DNA of 6,499 nucleotides from Micavibrio_B sp964633355 (GTDB lineage: Bacteria; Pseudomonadota; Alphaproteobacteria; Micavibrionales; Micavibrionaceae): positions 1 to 6,499 of the forward strand of contig CAZWGO010000035.1 in the NCBI GenBank assembly GCA_964633355.1. Reading direction: 5' to 3'. This document shows, one piece after another, positions 1 to 5,810 of this stretch. The notes under the pieces were generated by a model, which was not told the origin of the DNA, did no database searches, and was given only the letters and a program-made list of their open reading frames with translations. Numbering within the stretch: the stretch's first letter is position 1; each line of letters begins with the position of its first letter. Position numbers and translations under genes: made by a program.

Positions 1-383
<383 letters not shown>

Positions 384-457
384 GATTCCATGCTCAATGA
401 TACTAGTCATTGCTCAAGTTTATTAATTAAGACCTGCTTTGCGTTATATATAAAATA

Positions 458-485
458 CAAATATTTCTCGTCAGAAAAATATTTG
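458..485 (-). repeat. A/T-rich hairpin in rRNA leader
   Basis: CAAATATTT (458-466) and AAATATTTG (477-485) form a perfect 9-base inverted repeat with a 10-base loop. The pairing can be extended inward (TCT/AGA) if a 2-base bulge is allowed. It is likely a structural element of the precursor rRNA; no function can be assigned. Confidence 0.5.
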
Positions 486-500
486 AAAACGTCTGCATAG

Positions 501-578
501 CAGATTCGCTTTTTGGCAAAACAGGACCTTGTTTAAACGCGTCGATATGACGAGTTCAGCCTGCTGCCTGCGAATCTG
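501..578 (-). repeat. 9-base inverted repeat bracketing part of the rRNA leader
   Basis: CAGATTCGC at 501-509 and GCGAATCTG at 570-578 are perfect complements about 60 bases apart. Together they could close a sizeable stem-loop domain in the precursor between the boxA-like site and the 16S gene. A shorter competing hairpin (TCTGC/GCAGA, 492-504) overlaps the left arm. Confidence 0.45.
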
Positions 579-594
579 TTTTTTCTGTTCACGA

Positions 595-606
595 TGTTCA
601 AGAACC
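595..606 (-). promoter_or_regulatory. boxA-like antitermination site in the rRNA leader
   Basis: The minus strand reads GGTTCTTGAACA, which matches 9 of 12 bases of the E. coli rRNA boxA (TGCTCTTTAACA), including the core TCTT and AACA. BoxA in the transcript is bound by NusB/NusE to make RNA polymerase resist Rho during rRNA synthesis. Its position, roughly 210 bases ahead of the 16S gene and downstream of all three promoter candidates, is what one expects. Confidence 0.6.
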
Positions 607-626
607 GCAGTTTAAGTCCGCTACTC

Positions 627-655
627 TGTTTAGTTTCACCTTCGAAAACAGTCAA
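627..655 (-). promoter_or_regulatory. possible third rRNA promoter (P3)
   Basis: On the minus strand TTGACT (650-655) and TAAACA (627-632) are separated by 17 bases. The -35 box is the same as in P2. The -10 box is mediocre. A start near 620 would place it just upstream of the boxA-like site at 595-606, so transcripts from it would still carry the antitermination signal. Confidence 0.35.
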
Positions 656-666
656 AAATATTTCGG

Positions 667-686
667 GCAAATGAAGTCTCATTTGC
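667..686 (-). repeat. perfect 8-pair hairpin in rRNA leader
   Basis: GCAAATGA (667-674) and TCATTTGC (679-686) are perfect complements around a 4-base loop. In the minus-strand transcript the stem is followed by CCGAAATATTTTT. It therefore resembles a weak attenuator, but the U-run does not follow directly. It lies between the P2 and P3 candidates. Confidence 0.5.
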
Positions 687-719
687 TGAGAAAGTCTTTA
701 ACTTTTCGACGATTTGGGG

Positions 720-748
720 ACCCTAAAGAAAAGTTCCCGTTCAGTCAA
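720..748 (-). promoter_or_regulatory. possible second rRNA promoter (P2)
   Basis: On the minus strand TTGACT (743-748) is followed after 17 bases by TAGGGT (720-725). The -35 box is good and the spacing ideal, but the -10 box is weak, keeping only the first TA and the last T of TATAAT. Its position, about 120 bases downstream of P1 inside the leader, fits the tandem arrangement common in rRNA operons. Confidence 0.4.
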
Positions 749-849
749 CCCCTAATTTAAACTTTAGCTAAGTTTTTTTCGGGGGTCTGCGTTGCAGAAA
801 GTCTTTGTTATCAGTGACTTCAAAGTCTTCCGCGACGCGAGAGATCGCC

Positions 850-878
850 CTTATATACAGGGGGATATTCATTGTCAA
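850..878 (-). promoter_or_regulatory. rRNA operon promoter P1
   Basis: Read on the minus strand, a perfect -35 box TTGACA (873-878) and a good -10 box TATAAG (850-855) are separated by 17 bases. The start would be near 843-845. Just downstream of the -10 box is GGCG, a G/C-rich discriminator of the kind linked to stringent (ppGpp) control of rRNA promoters. Upstream, about 881-915 is an A- and T-tract-rich stretch that resembles an UP element for the alpha subunit of RNA polymerase. The boxes are seen directly; strength and stringent control are inferred from the known features of rRNA promoters. Confidence 0.85.
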
Positions 879-880
879 AC

Positions 881-915
881 ATCTTTTTTAAAAAAATGTA
901 AATTTTTTGGAACGC
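881..915 (-). promoter_or_regulatory. UP-like A/T tract upstream of rRNA promoter P1
   Basis: Immediately upstream of the P1 -35 box lies an almost pure A/T stretch with phased A- and T-runs (TTTTTTTAAAAAA and AAAAAATTTAC on the minus strand). Its place and composition match UP elements, which bind the RNA polymerase alpha C-terminal domain and boost rRNA promoters. This is inferred from composition and position only. Confidence 0.5.
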
Positions 916-993
916 ATTCAAATATGCTTTAAAAACGCAACTTTAGAACCATTACAGCACTATGGCCCCCGAATATTTAGTACAACGCTTGAG

Positions 994-1026
994 TTAAAAA
1001 TAAGCCAGCCAAGGCGACAGCTTATT
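994..1026 (-). terminator. terminator-like hairpin upstream of the rRNA promoter
   Basis: On the minus strand AATAAGC and GCTTATT (999-1026 outer arms) form a 7-pair stem, with a possible inner GCC/GGC pairing, followed by a run of T (TTATTTTTAA, ending about 994). That is the layout of a Rho-independent terminator acting leftward. It would stop any leftward transcript before the rRNA promoter. The stem is A/T-rich, so efficiency is uncertain. Confidence 0.45.
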
Positions 1027-1030
1027 CAAA

Positions 1031-1093
1031 CTATATATGCGGATACCATATCCAAGATGACATCCTTTGTTTCATGAGGACCTGAAGGGTCAT
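1031..1093 (-). other. possible 20-residue small ORF or small RNA unit
   Basis: Between the divergent rRNA promoter and the DUF805 gene, the minus strand has an ATG at 1093 preceded by AAGGA four bases away. It opens a 20-codon frame (MTLQVLMKQRMSSWIWYPHI) that ends in TAG at 1031-1033, only a few bases before the terminator-like hairpin at 994-1026. A poor promoter (TTGAGT, 19 bases, TATAAA; 1128-1158) lies upstream. The order promoter, ribosome site, short frame, terminator is suggestive, but a frame this short easily arises by chance and I recognise no family. It could equally be a small RNA or nothing. Confidence 0.2.
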
Positions 1094-1129
1094 TGGTTCC
1101 TTTTCCCTCCCCTATCATTTCTCACGATT

Positions 1130-1140
1130 TATAGTAGAAT
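1130..1140 (+). promoter_or_regulatory. possible -10 region for the DUF805 gene
   Basis: TATAGT (1130-1135) overlapping TAGAAT (1135-1140) lies about 40-50 bases before the DUF805 start codon and resembles a -10 box. No convincing -35 box is found 16-18 bases upstream, so this rests on one half-site. Confidence 0.25.
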
Positions 1141-1177
1141 CATTAAATAAACACTCAAATTGGGGAATCCTCATCAT

Positions 1178-1540
1178 ATGGCCACCTTCAAAGAAGCAAT
1201 CATTACCTGCGTGCAGGACAAATATGTAACCTTTAGCGGACGCGCCAGCCGTTCTGAATATTGGTTTTTCGCGCTCTTTAATTTTTTAGCCGGTATCGTT
1301 GCCGGTATTATAGATGCCATGATCTTTGGTGATGGCGGAATCATTAATCTGATCGTTGTTTTAGGCCTTTTCTTGCCGGGACTAGCCGTCGGTGTCCGCC
1401 GCTTGCACGATATTGGTAAAAGCGGCTGGTGGTTACTAATTTCCCTGATACCCCTCATCGGCCTGATCGTTTTGATTGTTTTCTTCTGCCAAAAAAGCAA
1501 ACCTGAAACCAACGAATACGGCCCTCCAGCCACGCTGTAG
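1178..1540 (+). CDS. DUF805 family inner membrane protein
   Basis: This 120-residue protein belongs to the DUF805 (YhaH-like) family of small inner membrane proteins, whose molecular role is not established. The family signature is clear: FSGRASRSEYW at residues 19-29, VRRLHDIGKSGWW at 73-85 and the C-terminal NEYGP at 112-116. Three hydrophobic segments are visible at about 26-48, 54-72 and 84-104, the usual topology and length. I chose ATG 1178 because family members start just before the 'F.EA....KY.TFSGR' stretch and a GGGGA ribosome site lies at 1162-1166. A TTG at 1160 in the same frame would add six residues and swallow that site. The gene stands alone, divergent from the rRNA operon and followed by its own terminator. 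Whether it has anything to do with the polysaccharide genes is unknown. Confidence 0.92.
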   Translation: MATFKEAIITCVQDKYVTFSGRASRSEYWFFALFNFLAGIVAGIIDAMIFGDGGIINLIVVLGLFLPGLAVGVRRLHDIGKSGWWLLISLIPLIGLIVLIVFFCQKSKPETNEYGPPATL

Positions 1541-1559
1541 AAATAAAATCATAAATTTT

Positions 1560-1591
1560 AAACCCGACCCTGTTCAAGCGCCGGGTTTTTT
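1560..1591 (+). terminator. Rho-independent terminator after the DUF805 gene
   Basis: AAACCCG (1560-1566) pairs with CGGGTTT (1582-1588) around a 15-base loop, and the stem runs into a T tract (six T at 1586-1591). It starts about 20 bases after the DUF805 stop codon. It should separate this gene from the export gene that begins at 1635, although the long loop may allow some readthrough. Confidence 0.7.
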
Positions 1592-1634
1592 ATTATGGTC
1601 GTGCCTTCTTTCAACCAGAACTTGAATTTGAAAT

Positions 1635-4115
1635 ATGCGCGATCGGGGGATCATCATAACTGCGCTGTTAACAGCCGCCATATTAAGCGGAGTACCTGCG
1701 TATGCGCGCGACGGCTTGGTCATGAATGAAATCGCCCCATTCGTCGGCGAAGATATTTCCATCGAACCGAAGCTTCTGACCGTCAAAGACGTTGAGCAGG
1801 AATTAAAAAAGAAACCCTCCGCTGTTAAAACTAAAGAAGAAATAACAGGACAGCTTTCTCCTTTGGAGCAAATGTATTCCAGCCGCATTGTCGATGATAT
1901 CAGCCAATTCGGCTATGATATGTTTGCTTCCAAATCCTCTTCGCCTGAAACTGCTTCCAGAGGCGCAGCCCAAGACGATCTCATCTTAAGCATTGGTGAT
2001 GAAGTCTCTGTTATCATGCGCGGACAAAAACAGGACAGCCAAACAACCACTATTACGTCTGAAGGAATGTTGGTCATAGACGAGCTTTCGCCTATTCCCG
2101 CCGCAGGACGAACCCTCGGCGATGTGCGCGCCCAAGTCAAAAGTGAAGTTTCCAAACTTTATAATACCGATGTGTTTCTATCGCTGGCAAAAATCAGCCA
2201 GATCAATGTCCTTGTTCTCGGTCATGTCAAAAATCCGGGCCGCCAGACATTAACCAACATAGATTCTGTTCTCGACGCGCTCATGTCGGCAGGCGGTATC
2301 GATAAAACCGGCACGCTGCGCCAAATCCGCTTGGTACGCGGTGGTAAAACCATGCTGATCGATCTTTATGGCCTGCTCGTTTATGGTAGCGACGGTATCG
2401 ATATCGGTCTCCGAAACGCCGATAAAATTATCGTCCAGCCAGTGGGCCCGACGATCGCCGTAGCTGGAGATGTCAAACGCCCGGGTATCTATGAAATTCT
2501 TCCCGCATTAAAAGCCAATTGGGATCGTCCAGAAGAAAAAAGCCAGACGCTTTCCATGAATGATCTTCTCGGCATGGCTGGCGGCGTGATGTCGCCTGCG
2601 GCGCACCGGTTTTTGCGCATGGATATTACCGATAAGGGCATGGAGTATATTGAGGAAGTCAGCGATCCGTCTTCCCGCATCTTCAGCGACGGCGATATTT
2701 TGAATATCGCGCGCGGTAAAGAGCAACGGCAAGGAACCGTTCAGCTTATCGGCAATGCGAACCAGTCCGGTATTCATGCGCTCTCGGATGCTGAAACCTT
2801 ATCCGCCCTTCTCTATGATAATTCCGTCATTGGCCCCGAAACTTATCCTTTGATCGGCATCATCGAGCACTGGAATAAATCTAGCATGTCGAAAAAACTA
2901 ATCGCCTTCATGCCTAAAATGGTTCTGAACGGCGAAGACGATCAAAAACTTGAAGACGGCGATAAAGTATATCTGTTTTCTCAGGATCAAATCGAGAATC
3001 TCGGCAAACCCGATCCCGATGCACAATTGATCGAAGCCTCTCTTGGAGCCGGCGAGCCGAGAAATAAACCACCGAAAATTTCACAAAGTTTGCGCAAATT
3101 CCTGATCGAGCGCTCTGTCTTTGTCCGTGGCGCTGTCCGCGAAGCAGGTTCTTATCCTATTGCAGAAGGCGCAGACCTGGAATCCGTACTGGCCGTTGCA
3201 GGCGGGACCTCGCTCGAAGGAAATACGCAGGATGTCGAAGTGACGTCGGCCCCTAAAGGATCACGGTCCGAACGCAAAACTTACGACATTTCCTCAATAG
3301 ATCCGCGCAACATCCGCTTGTCCGCCGGAGACACGATCCGCGTAAATCAGAAATTCCGCCGCGTCGAAGACAATCACGTTCTGCTGATTGGCGAGGTCAA
3401 AAACCCCGGCACGTTCGATCTACAGCCCGGCGACACACTTGGAAAATTGCTGGCCCGCGCTGGCAGCTTGACGGACGATGCCTATCCGGATGGCACGATT
3501 TTCAGCCGAGAGTCGGAACGTAAACGTGAAGAGATGCGGTTTAAATCCCAGGCACAGGATCTCGAACTCCGCCTCGGCAATATGCTATCGCAAAAAAACG
3601 AAGACAAAAAACCTGATCCCGAAGAGGTCGCAACGGCTCGCCAGTTGATCAGCCAGCTCAAACAAACCGAGGCTTTGGGCCGCATTACCATAGAGGCCGA
3701 CCCCGCCATGCTGCAATCCCAGCCACAACTCGACATATTACTTGAAAGCGGCGACCGCATTTACATCCCTAAACGTCCCCTAACGGTGCGTGTTGCAGGT
3801 GAAGTGCTATCGCCCGCAGCGCTGCAATTCCGTACCGAGAAAAAACCGCGCGAATATATCAACGAAGCAGGCGGCATGAGCTACAATGCCGATGAAGACC
3901 GCGCTTTTGTTGTCTATCCTGATGGCAGCGCCCAGCCTTTGGCGGTCAGCGCATGGAATCATAATGCCGTCTTTGTCCCACCCGGCAGCACCATCGTCGT
4001 GCCGCGCGACCCAAAACCTCTTAGCTTTATAGATGGTGCAAAAGATATCTCGCAAATTCTTGCCAATGTGGCCACCGCTGCGATATTCGCCGACGACATC
4101 AGGAATGATCGTTAA
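1635..4115 (+). CDS. polysaccharide export protein with multiple SLBB domains (Wza-like)
   Basis: An 826-residue exported protein of the polysaccharide biosynthesis/export family (PES plus SLBB domains), whose E. coli relative Wza is the outer-membrane channel for capsule. A Sec signal peptide fits residues 1-24 (R2/R4, hydrophobic 6-20, cleavage after PAYA). Then come a conserved-looking linker (LSPLEQMYSSRI...QFGYDMF, 74-97) and the PES domain at about 113-188 (LSIGDEVSVIMRG). SLBB-type beta-grasp modules start near 190, 272, 367, 494, 581 and 716, most with the V.G.V..PG pattern (e.g. VLGHVKNPG, VAGDVKRPG, LIGEVKNPG). A charged, coiled-coil-prone insert occupies 623-683. The end (about 804-820) is a possible amphipathic helix, as in Wza. 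It is over twice the size of Wza (about 380 residues) and has no cysteine, hence no lipid anchor. No clear ribosome site precedes ATG 1635; the signal peptide supports that start. Confidence 0.9.
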   Translation: MRDRGIIITALLTAAILSGVPAYARDGLVMNEIAPFVGEDISIEPKLLTVKDVEQELKKKPSAVKTKEEITGQLSPLEQMYSSRIVDDISQFGYDMFASKSSSPETASRGAAQDDLILSIGDEVSVIMRGQKQDSQTTTITSEGMLVIDELSPIPAAGRTLGDVRAQVKSEVSKLYNTDVFLSLAKISQINVLVLGHVKNPGRQTLTNIDSVLDALMSAGGIDKTGTLRQIRLVRGGKTMLIDLYGLLVYGSDGIDIGLRNADKIIVQPVGPTIAVAGDVKRPGIYEILPALKANWDRPEEKSQTLSMNDLLGMAGGVMSPAAHRFLRMDITDKGMEYIEEVSDPSSRIFSDGDILNIARGKEQRQGTVQLIGNANQSGIHALSDAETLSALLYDNSVIGPETYPLIGIIEHWNKSSMSKKLIAFMPKMVLNGEDDQKLEDGDKVYLFSQDQIENLGKPDPDAQLIEASLGAGEPRNKPPKISQSLRKFLIERSVFVRGAVREAGSYPIAEGADLESVLAVAGGTSLEGNTQDVEVTSAPKGSRSERKTYDISSIDPRNIRLSAGDTIRVNQKFRRVEDNHVLLIGEVKNPGTFDLQPGDTLGKLLARAGSLTDDAYPDGTIFSRESERKREEMRFKSQAQDLELRLGNMLSQKNEDKKPDPEEVATARQLISQLKQTEALGRITIEADPAMLQSQPQLDILLESGDRIYIPKRPLTVRVAGEVLSPAALQFRTEKKPREYINEAGGMSYNADEDRAFVVYPDGSAQPLAVSAWNHNAVFVPPGSTIVVPRDPKPLSFIDGAKDISQILANVATAAIFADDIRNDR

Positions 4116-4117
4116 AT

Positions 4118-4146
4118 TTGCTTTTAAAACACTCTTTGTGTTAGAA
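4118..4146 (+). promoter_or_regulatory. weak promoter candidate before the nucleotidyltransferase-like gene
   Basis: TTGCTT (4118-4123) and TTAGAA (4141-4146) are separated by 17 bases in the 68-base gap after the export gene. Each box differs from consensus at two positions. The gene could instead simply be co-transcribed with the export gene, as no terminator is seen between them. Confidence 0.25.
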
Positions 4147-4183
4147 AGCGCGCCCGTAATTAACTGAGTAAAAGAGCCTGAAT

Positions 4184-4801
4184 ATGACATACGAACCCGT
4201 ACCCCTTGACATGTCCCCGCCTGAAAGCGGAATCGAATTATTAAATCTTTTGCAAGATGCCGGTTTCGACAATCCTATTTTGTTTGGCGGCTGCCTTCGT
4301 GACACTTTCAGAAAAGCGGCTTTCAACGATCTGGATATCCGAGTTGGCGTGGCTCCGGCTTTCTATGGGGCCAGCATCATTGACTCAGCGAAAATATATC
4401 TTGAGGATATCCCGGAACTCGACATTTTGAGGACACCACGCGAACGTGGCGGCTATCAATATAAAAGTCGCCAAAGTAAGAGTTTTGGCATTACTGAATT
4501 CAGATTTAAAACTCTTTTTAATTTCAAAGGAATTGGCATTCCAGCCGACATTGTCGCAATGGAAAGCATTCCTGACGTAAATGATATCGTTATGAATGCC
4601 GATGCCCCTATCAACGGTATTGCGGTTCGACTCGGCCAACCTGTCATGGCGCATCCCTATTTCGAAGAAGACATCGAATCCGCAACCTATGCGATATTAC
4701 GCACACACCCTAAAGAGATTGCCGATTCCGTTCAGCGCTATAATGCAATCCAAAGTCGCTTTCCGAACCTGAAACTTGTCATGAATAAAGATCTTGGCTG
4801 A
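4184..4801 (+). CDS. stand-alone nucleotidyltransferase, CCA-adding/poly(A) polymerase head-domain-like
   Basis: This 205-residue protein resembles the N-terminal head of class II tRNA nucleotidyltransferases and bacterial poly(A) polymerases. Residues 33-53 carry the nucleotide-binding GG (35-36), then RD (39-40) and D-L-D (49-51), in the order of the family's GG..RD.......D.D active site. ADIVAM (121-126) sits where a third carboxylate (D122) could lie, and NADAPINGIAV (138-148) resembles the 'RRDFTINALAY' motif, though the RR pair is missing. Full enzymes run to about 400 residues with RNA-binding neck, body and tail. Here the protein ends soon after the head, so normal tRNA CCA addition is unlikely. 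It could modify a nucleotide, RNA or protein; the substrate is unknown. An AAGAG lies 7 bases before ATG 4184. It follows the export gene by 68 bases on the same strand and may be co-transcribed. Fold assignment is fairly confident, function is not. Confidence 0.65.
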   Translation: MTYEPVPLDMSPPESGIELLNLLQDAGFDNPILFGGCLRDTFRKAAFNDLDIRVGVAPAFYGASIIDSAKIYLEDIPELDILRTPRERGGYQYKSRQSKSFGITEFRFKTLFNFKGIGIPADIVAMESIPDVNDIVMNADAPINGIAVRLGQPVMAHPYFEEDIESATYAILRTHPKEIADSVQRYNAIQSRFPNLKLVMNKDLG

Positions 4802-4827
4802 CAACCAATAGGTTTATCCCCTCAGCG

Positions 4828-4858
4828 GAAAAGAGTATGATTTTTTCATGCTCTTTTC
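4828..4858 (+). promoter_or_regulatory. hairpin covering the ribosome site and start codon of the glycosyltransferase
   Basis: GAAAAGAG (4828-4835) pairs with CTCTTTTC (4851-4858), and ATGA (4837-4840) with TCAT (4846-4849). A T:G wobble sits between them, giving 13 pairs around a loop of five T. The left arm holds the only purine-rich ribosome site for the following gene, and its ATG (4848-4850) is in the right arm. Folding would therefore block translation. The A-rich left and T-rich right flanks also give it the look of a terminator or attenuator. The structure is visible in the sequence; its role is inferred. Confidence 0.55.
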
Positions 4859-5588
4859 TATCGTCACTGTCACTTTAAACAATCGCAAGGGCCTTACCCG
4901 GACCGCCGCAAGCATCTCTGGGCAGAAATGCAAAGATTTTGAATGGCTCATTATCGACGGCGGCTCAGCTGATGGAACAATCGAAGATTTAAAATCTTAC
5001 AATGCCACGCTGATCTCAGAACCCGACCAAGGCATCTACGATGCGATGAATAAAGGCATTGCAATAGCAAAAGCTGATTATATTCTTTTTCTCAACGCAG
5101 GCGATTATTTGGCCGAACCTGATATATTGTTAAAAATTCAGTCTGCCATTTCCTATTCCAGACCAGATTTTATTTACGGCGACTCATGGGAAGAGATAAA
5201 AGGACAGCTAAATTATAAGCCATCACGCCACCACGCCTCCGCATCGCTGGGTATGTTTACGCATCATCAAGCTATGATCTATAAGCGCGAAACCCTCGGA
5301 AAGCTGAGATACGATTTAAACTATACAATTTCTGCAGATTACGATTTTACCCTCCGTTTTCTAGAGAGAACAAAAAATCAACTTTATCTTAAAATTCCGT
5401 TTTGTATTTTTGAAAGCGGCGGTATTTCTCAACAAAAAGCCCGATTAGGTCGTATGGAACAGCTCGCTATACGGCATAATCAAAATATTCTCTCCCCCAT
5501 TAGAAACAGAGCCTTATATTTGCTTCAGGCTTTCAATTGGGAGCTCCGGATAAAATTTCCAAAAGCTTATTGGAAGATAAAATCTTAG
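4848..5588 (+). CDS. family 2 glycosyltransferase (WcaE-like)
   Basis: A 246-residue GT-A fold transferase that probably adds one sugar to a lipid-linked repeat unit at the inner face of the cytoplasmic membrane. The first strand FSIVTVTLNN (3-11) begins right after the start. It is followed by IDGGSADGT (36-44), EPDQGIYDAMNKGI (58-71), FLNAGD at 81-86 in the DXD (metal/nucleotide-sugar) position, HHQA (139-142) and ADYDF (163-167). This motif set is typical of the subgroup that includes WcaE of colanic acid synthesis; the sugar cannot be deduced. There is no membrane segment. ATG 4848 is the only possible start: the same frame has a TAG at 4809 and no start codon between, and later starts would remove the first strand. 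It lies 46 bases after the nucleotidyltransferase-like gene. Its last codon overlaps that of the opposing small gene. Base composition is more A/T-rich than the export gene. Confidence 0.88.
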   Translation: MLFSIVTVTLNNRKGLTRTAASISGQKCKDFEWLIIDGGSADGTIEDLKSYNATLISEPDQGIYDAMNKGIAIAKADYILFLNAGDYLAEPDILLKIQSAISYSRPDFIYGDSWEEIKGQLNYKPSRHHASASLGMFTHHQAMIYKRETLGKLRYDLNYTISADYDFTLRFLERTKNQLYLKIPFCIFESGGISQQKARLGRMEQLAIRHNQNILSPIRNRALYLLQAFNWELRIKFPKAYWKIKS

Positions 5589-5794
5589 GATAGATTATTA
5601 TTTACTAATCCTCGCAATGAATGATCGACATCCGCTGCAGCTGTTTTTATAATTTTTGGTACATCCTCAATTTTCGTACCGGAAACAGTCATTCCAAAGG
5701 CCGTTGCACTTAGCCAAAAAGCTCCACATATTCCAACGCTCCACTTAGCGCCCAAAGAATAGTCTTTATTTTTTGTATTATTCATTAAACTCAT
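5585..5794 (-). CDS. small single-span membrane protein, unknown function
   Basis: This 69-residue protein matches no family I recognise. Residues 1-17 are polar and basic (NNTKNKDYSLGAK). Residues 18-37 form one hydrophobic segment rich in small and aromatic residues (WSVGICGAFWLSATAFGMTV). The rest (about 38-69) is a short soluble tail with an acidic then basic pattern and an asparagine-rich end. The basic N-terminus suggests N-in, tail in the periplasm. I judge it real because a good ribosome site (CAGGGAG on the minus strand, about 5802-5808) lies 7 bases before ATG 5794, and because it starts only 16 bases after the stop of the upstream glycosyltransferase on the same strand. A second ATG at 5785 would cost three residues. 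An uncleaved signal-anchor or a cleaved signal peptide are both possible. Confidence 0.6.
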   Translation of the reverse strand: MSLMNNTKNKDYSLGAKWSVGICGAFWLSATAFGMTVSGTKIEDVPKIIKTAAADVDHSLRGLVNNNLS

Positions 5795-5810
5795 TCGTAT
5801 ACTCCCTGAA

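Larger units (their letters stand above)
384..845 (-). other. rRNA operon leader (transcribed spacer upstream of 16S)
   Basis: No protein gene fits in this stretch of about 460 bases. It is the leader of the rRNA transcript, counted from the likely start of promoter P1 (about 843-845) to the mature 16S end. It contains a boxA-like site at 595-606, two further promoter-like box pairs, and several inverted repeats. These are 9-base arms at 501-509 and 570-578 (CAGATTCGC/GCGAATCTG), a hairpin at 458-485, a perfect 8-pair hairpin at 667-686, and a small hairpin next to the gene at 395-412. In bacteria such leaders are cut away by RNase III and other nucleases after pairing with sequence behind the 16S gene. 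The partner sequence is outside the window, so the actual processing stem cannot be identified here. Confidence 0.75.

Noticed and set aside
1160..1177. TTG start giving the DUF805 protein six more residues
   Set aside because: The extension (MGNPHH) is unlike the family N-terminus, and the GGGGA ribosome site lies inside it; ATG 1178 fits better.
1174..1533. 119-codon minus-strand frame opposite the DUF805 gene
   Set aside because: It mirrors a clear family gene, has no ribosome site of note and encodes low-complexity Pro/Ile/Lys-rich sequence.
4128..4142. AACAC/GTGTT hairpin after the export gene as a terminator
   Set aside because: Only five pairs, A/T-rich, and no T-run follows; the downstream gene is probably co-transcribed or has the weak promoter noted.
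1574..4190. Several 63-127-codon minus-strand frames opposite the export gene
   Set aside because: All lie antisense to a long gene with clear domains; none has recognisable motifs or a supported start.
4385..4654. Minus-strand frames opposite the nucleotidyltransferase-like gene
   Set aside because: The plus-strand frame carries conserved active-site motifs; the opposite frames show none.
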